Source: an uncultured Sphingomonadaceae bacterium
GTDB lineage: Bacteria > Pseudomonadota > Alphaproteobacteria > Sphingomonadales > Sphingomonadaceae
Length of the DNA stretch: 64,000 nucleotides
Direction: 5' to 3'
Assembly (NCBI GenBank): GCA_947258815.1
Contig: CAMYJW010000030.1
Location: 864,770 to 928,769 of the forward strand
The position numbers were made by a program, and so were the translations under genes. Under the pieces are notes generated by a model that saw only the letters and a list, made by a program, of their open reading frames with translations, ran no database searches and was not told the origin of the DNA. Shown piece by piece: positions 63,330-64,000 of this stretch. Numbering within the stretch: position 1 is the stretch's first letter; each line of letters begins with the position of its first letter.

Positions 63330-64000
63330 TTATGTGTTCAGGCCGGGATTGTTGCGCCATGCTTCATCGGGCGGCGGGATGAGGCCAAGCTGCATGGCAA
63401 ATTCACGGAAATTCCAGTGCGTGCGACAACGCACGATCTTGCCATCCTTATACATCTGGGTGGTGGTGCCGCGTGTCACCGTGGTTTTGCCCACGGCTTC
63501 CTTGATGCCGAAGAACGGCGCATTGTGTGTCGCTTTCCAGACCCACTGCATATAGCCCCATTCATCGTAATCGATGTCCGCGCCCAGCATGATATTGTTG
63601 GCAAAGCGATTGTAATCGCCTTCGAGGCCTTCTGATTTCCAGTCAGCCGGAATGCCGCCCTGCCGCTTAACACCCTTGGACTCTCCAGCCGGGCCGCCGT
63701 CATATGTCAGCACTTCAAACTTGTGGACGCCAAATTCGGAATCGGGGCCGGAATTGTTGAACACCAGAAACGCTTTGTAGAGCTCTTCCTTGGTGGTGAT
63801 CGTCTGCATGAACTCGATGTCTTCCCAGACGAAATCATCGGCATAATAGCCCAGCACTTCTTCGGCGCCTTTATCGAAAAAGGCGGTGACCCAATCCTGC
63901 GCGGCCTGGAAATTCTTGGCCTGTTTCAGCGCGGCAGGCGCACCCGTCGACGCGACCGGCGCGGCATCGGCGGCGGCGCACCCGGCCAGCCCGGCAGCGC
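63330..64000 (-). CDS. NTF2/SnoaL-like lipoprotein, 5' end outside window
   Basis: The frame is open to the right edge. The visible N-terminus is AAGLAGCAAAD, which contains a lipobox LAGC, so the signal peptide begins beyond the window. After an Ala/Pro-rich linker comes an NTF2-like domain: FFDKGAEEVLGYYADDFVWED, YMQWVWKATH and a C-terminal DGKIVRCRTHWNF. Proteins of this fold bind small molecules or act as isomerases; no substrate can be named. It stops 10 bases before the aldo/keto reductase start. Confidence 0.8.
   Translation of the reverse strand, partial: AAGLAGCAAADAAPVASTGAPAALKQAKNFQAAQDWVTAFFDKGAEEVLGYYADDFVWEDIEFMQTITTKEELYKAFLVFNNSGPDSEFGVHKFEVLTYDGGPAGESKGVKRQGGIPADWKSEGLEGDYNRFANNIMLGADIDYDEWGYMQWVWKATHNAPFFGIKEAVGKTTVTRGTTTQMYKDGKIVRCRTHWNFREFAMQLGLIPPPDEAWRNNPGLNT

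Overview
The window is one continuous, gene-dense, GC-rich stretch of an alphaproteobacterial chromosome. Gene content and order point to the Sphingomonadales, most likely an Erythrobacteraceae/Sphingomonadaceae-type organism: phoH-ybeY-corC, pyrE-pdxJ-acpS-lepB, ctaC-ctaD-ctaB-ctaG-ctaE-DUF983-SURF1-thrC, tandem DsbA-like thioredoxin-fold genes in front of smc, DUF1489, and a BamB/TPR pair. The genus cannot be fixed from what is visible. I see no rRNA, tRNA, CRISPR array, insertion sequence, integrase or prophage; most of the window is core housekeeping chromosome with a few accessory islets.

Layout. 1-5 kb: RNA maturation (phoH fragment cut by the left edge, ybeY, corC-like), a LysR regulator and a GGDEF/EAL c-di-GMP enzyme. 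5-13 kb: cyclophilin, MgtE, DUF1489, NudC, a serine beta-lactamase-family hydrolase, mutY, a DciA-type DUF721 protein and two DsbA-like proteins. 13-17.8 kb: smc, a brnTA toxin-antitoxin pair and soxR. 18-25 kb: ubiA, rsmE, gshA, an ABM monooxygenase, an isoprenylcysteine-methyltransferase-like membrane protein, and bamB with its TPR partner. 25-37 kb: glycosyltransferase, alpha/beta hydrolase, selO, astD, two envelope proteins, pyrC, quinone reductase, ygfZ, a GNAT enzyme, rpmA/rplU and a small lipoprotein. 37-41 kb: two tandem ChrR-like cupins, then a compact molybdopterin/folate run (moaE, moaD, moaA, a short Rossmann-like protein, folB). 41-50 kb: RNA methyltransferase, thrC and the whole aa3 cytochrome oxidase cluster. 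50-54.5 kb: pyrE-pdxJ-acpS-lepB-DUF3089-ruvX. 54.5-56.6 kb: an unrecognised three-gene operon. 56.6-64 kb: sirohaem synthase N-domain, lysA, lptM-like, argH, TlpA-like lipoprotein, MFS transporter, aldo/keto reductase and a lipoprotein cut by the right edge.

Best candidate for something undescribed: the minus-strand operon at 54483-56521. It has a 54-residue acidic peptide gene, a 325-residue protein and a 299-residue protein. The 299-residue protein shows a cysteine-dioxygenase-like three-histidine cupin pattern followed by an alpha-helical, HEAT-like tail; the 325-residue protein looks like a related barrel plus helical tail without the metal histidines. The genes are tightly coupled (9-nt gap, then 13-nt overlap) and the leader carries a perfect 7-bp inverted repeat. 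Other items worth checking are the tandem cupins with a changed metal site, a dispersed 50-bp hairpin repeat seen twice, the brnTA promoter with duplicated 10-mers, the repetitive L21 tail and the degenerate short-chain-dehydrogenase-like protein inside the moa-fol run.
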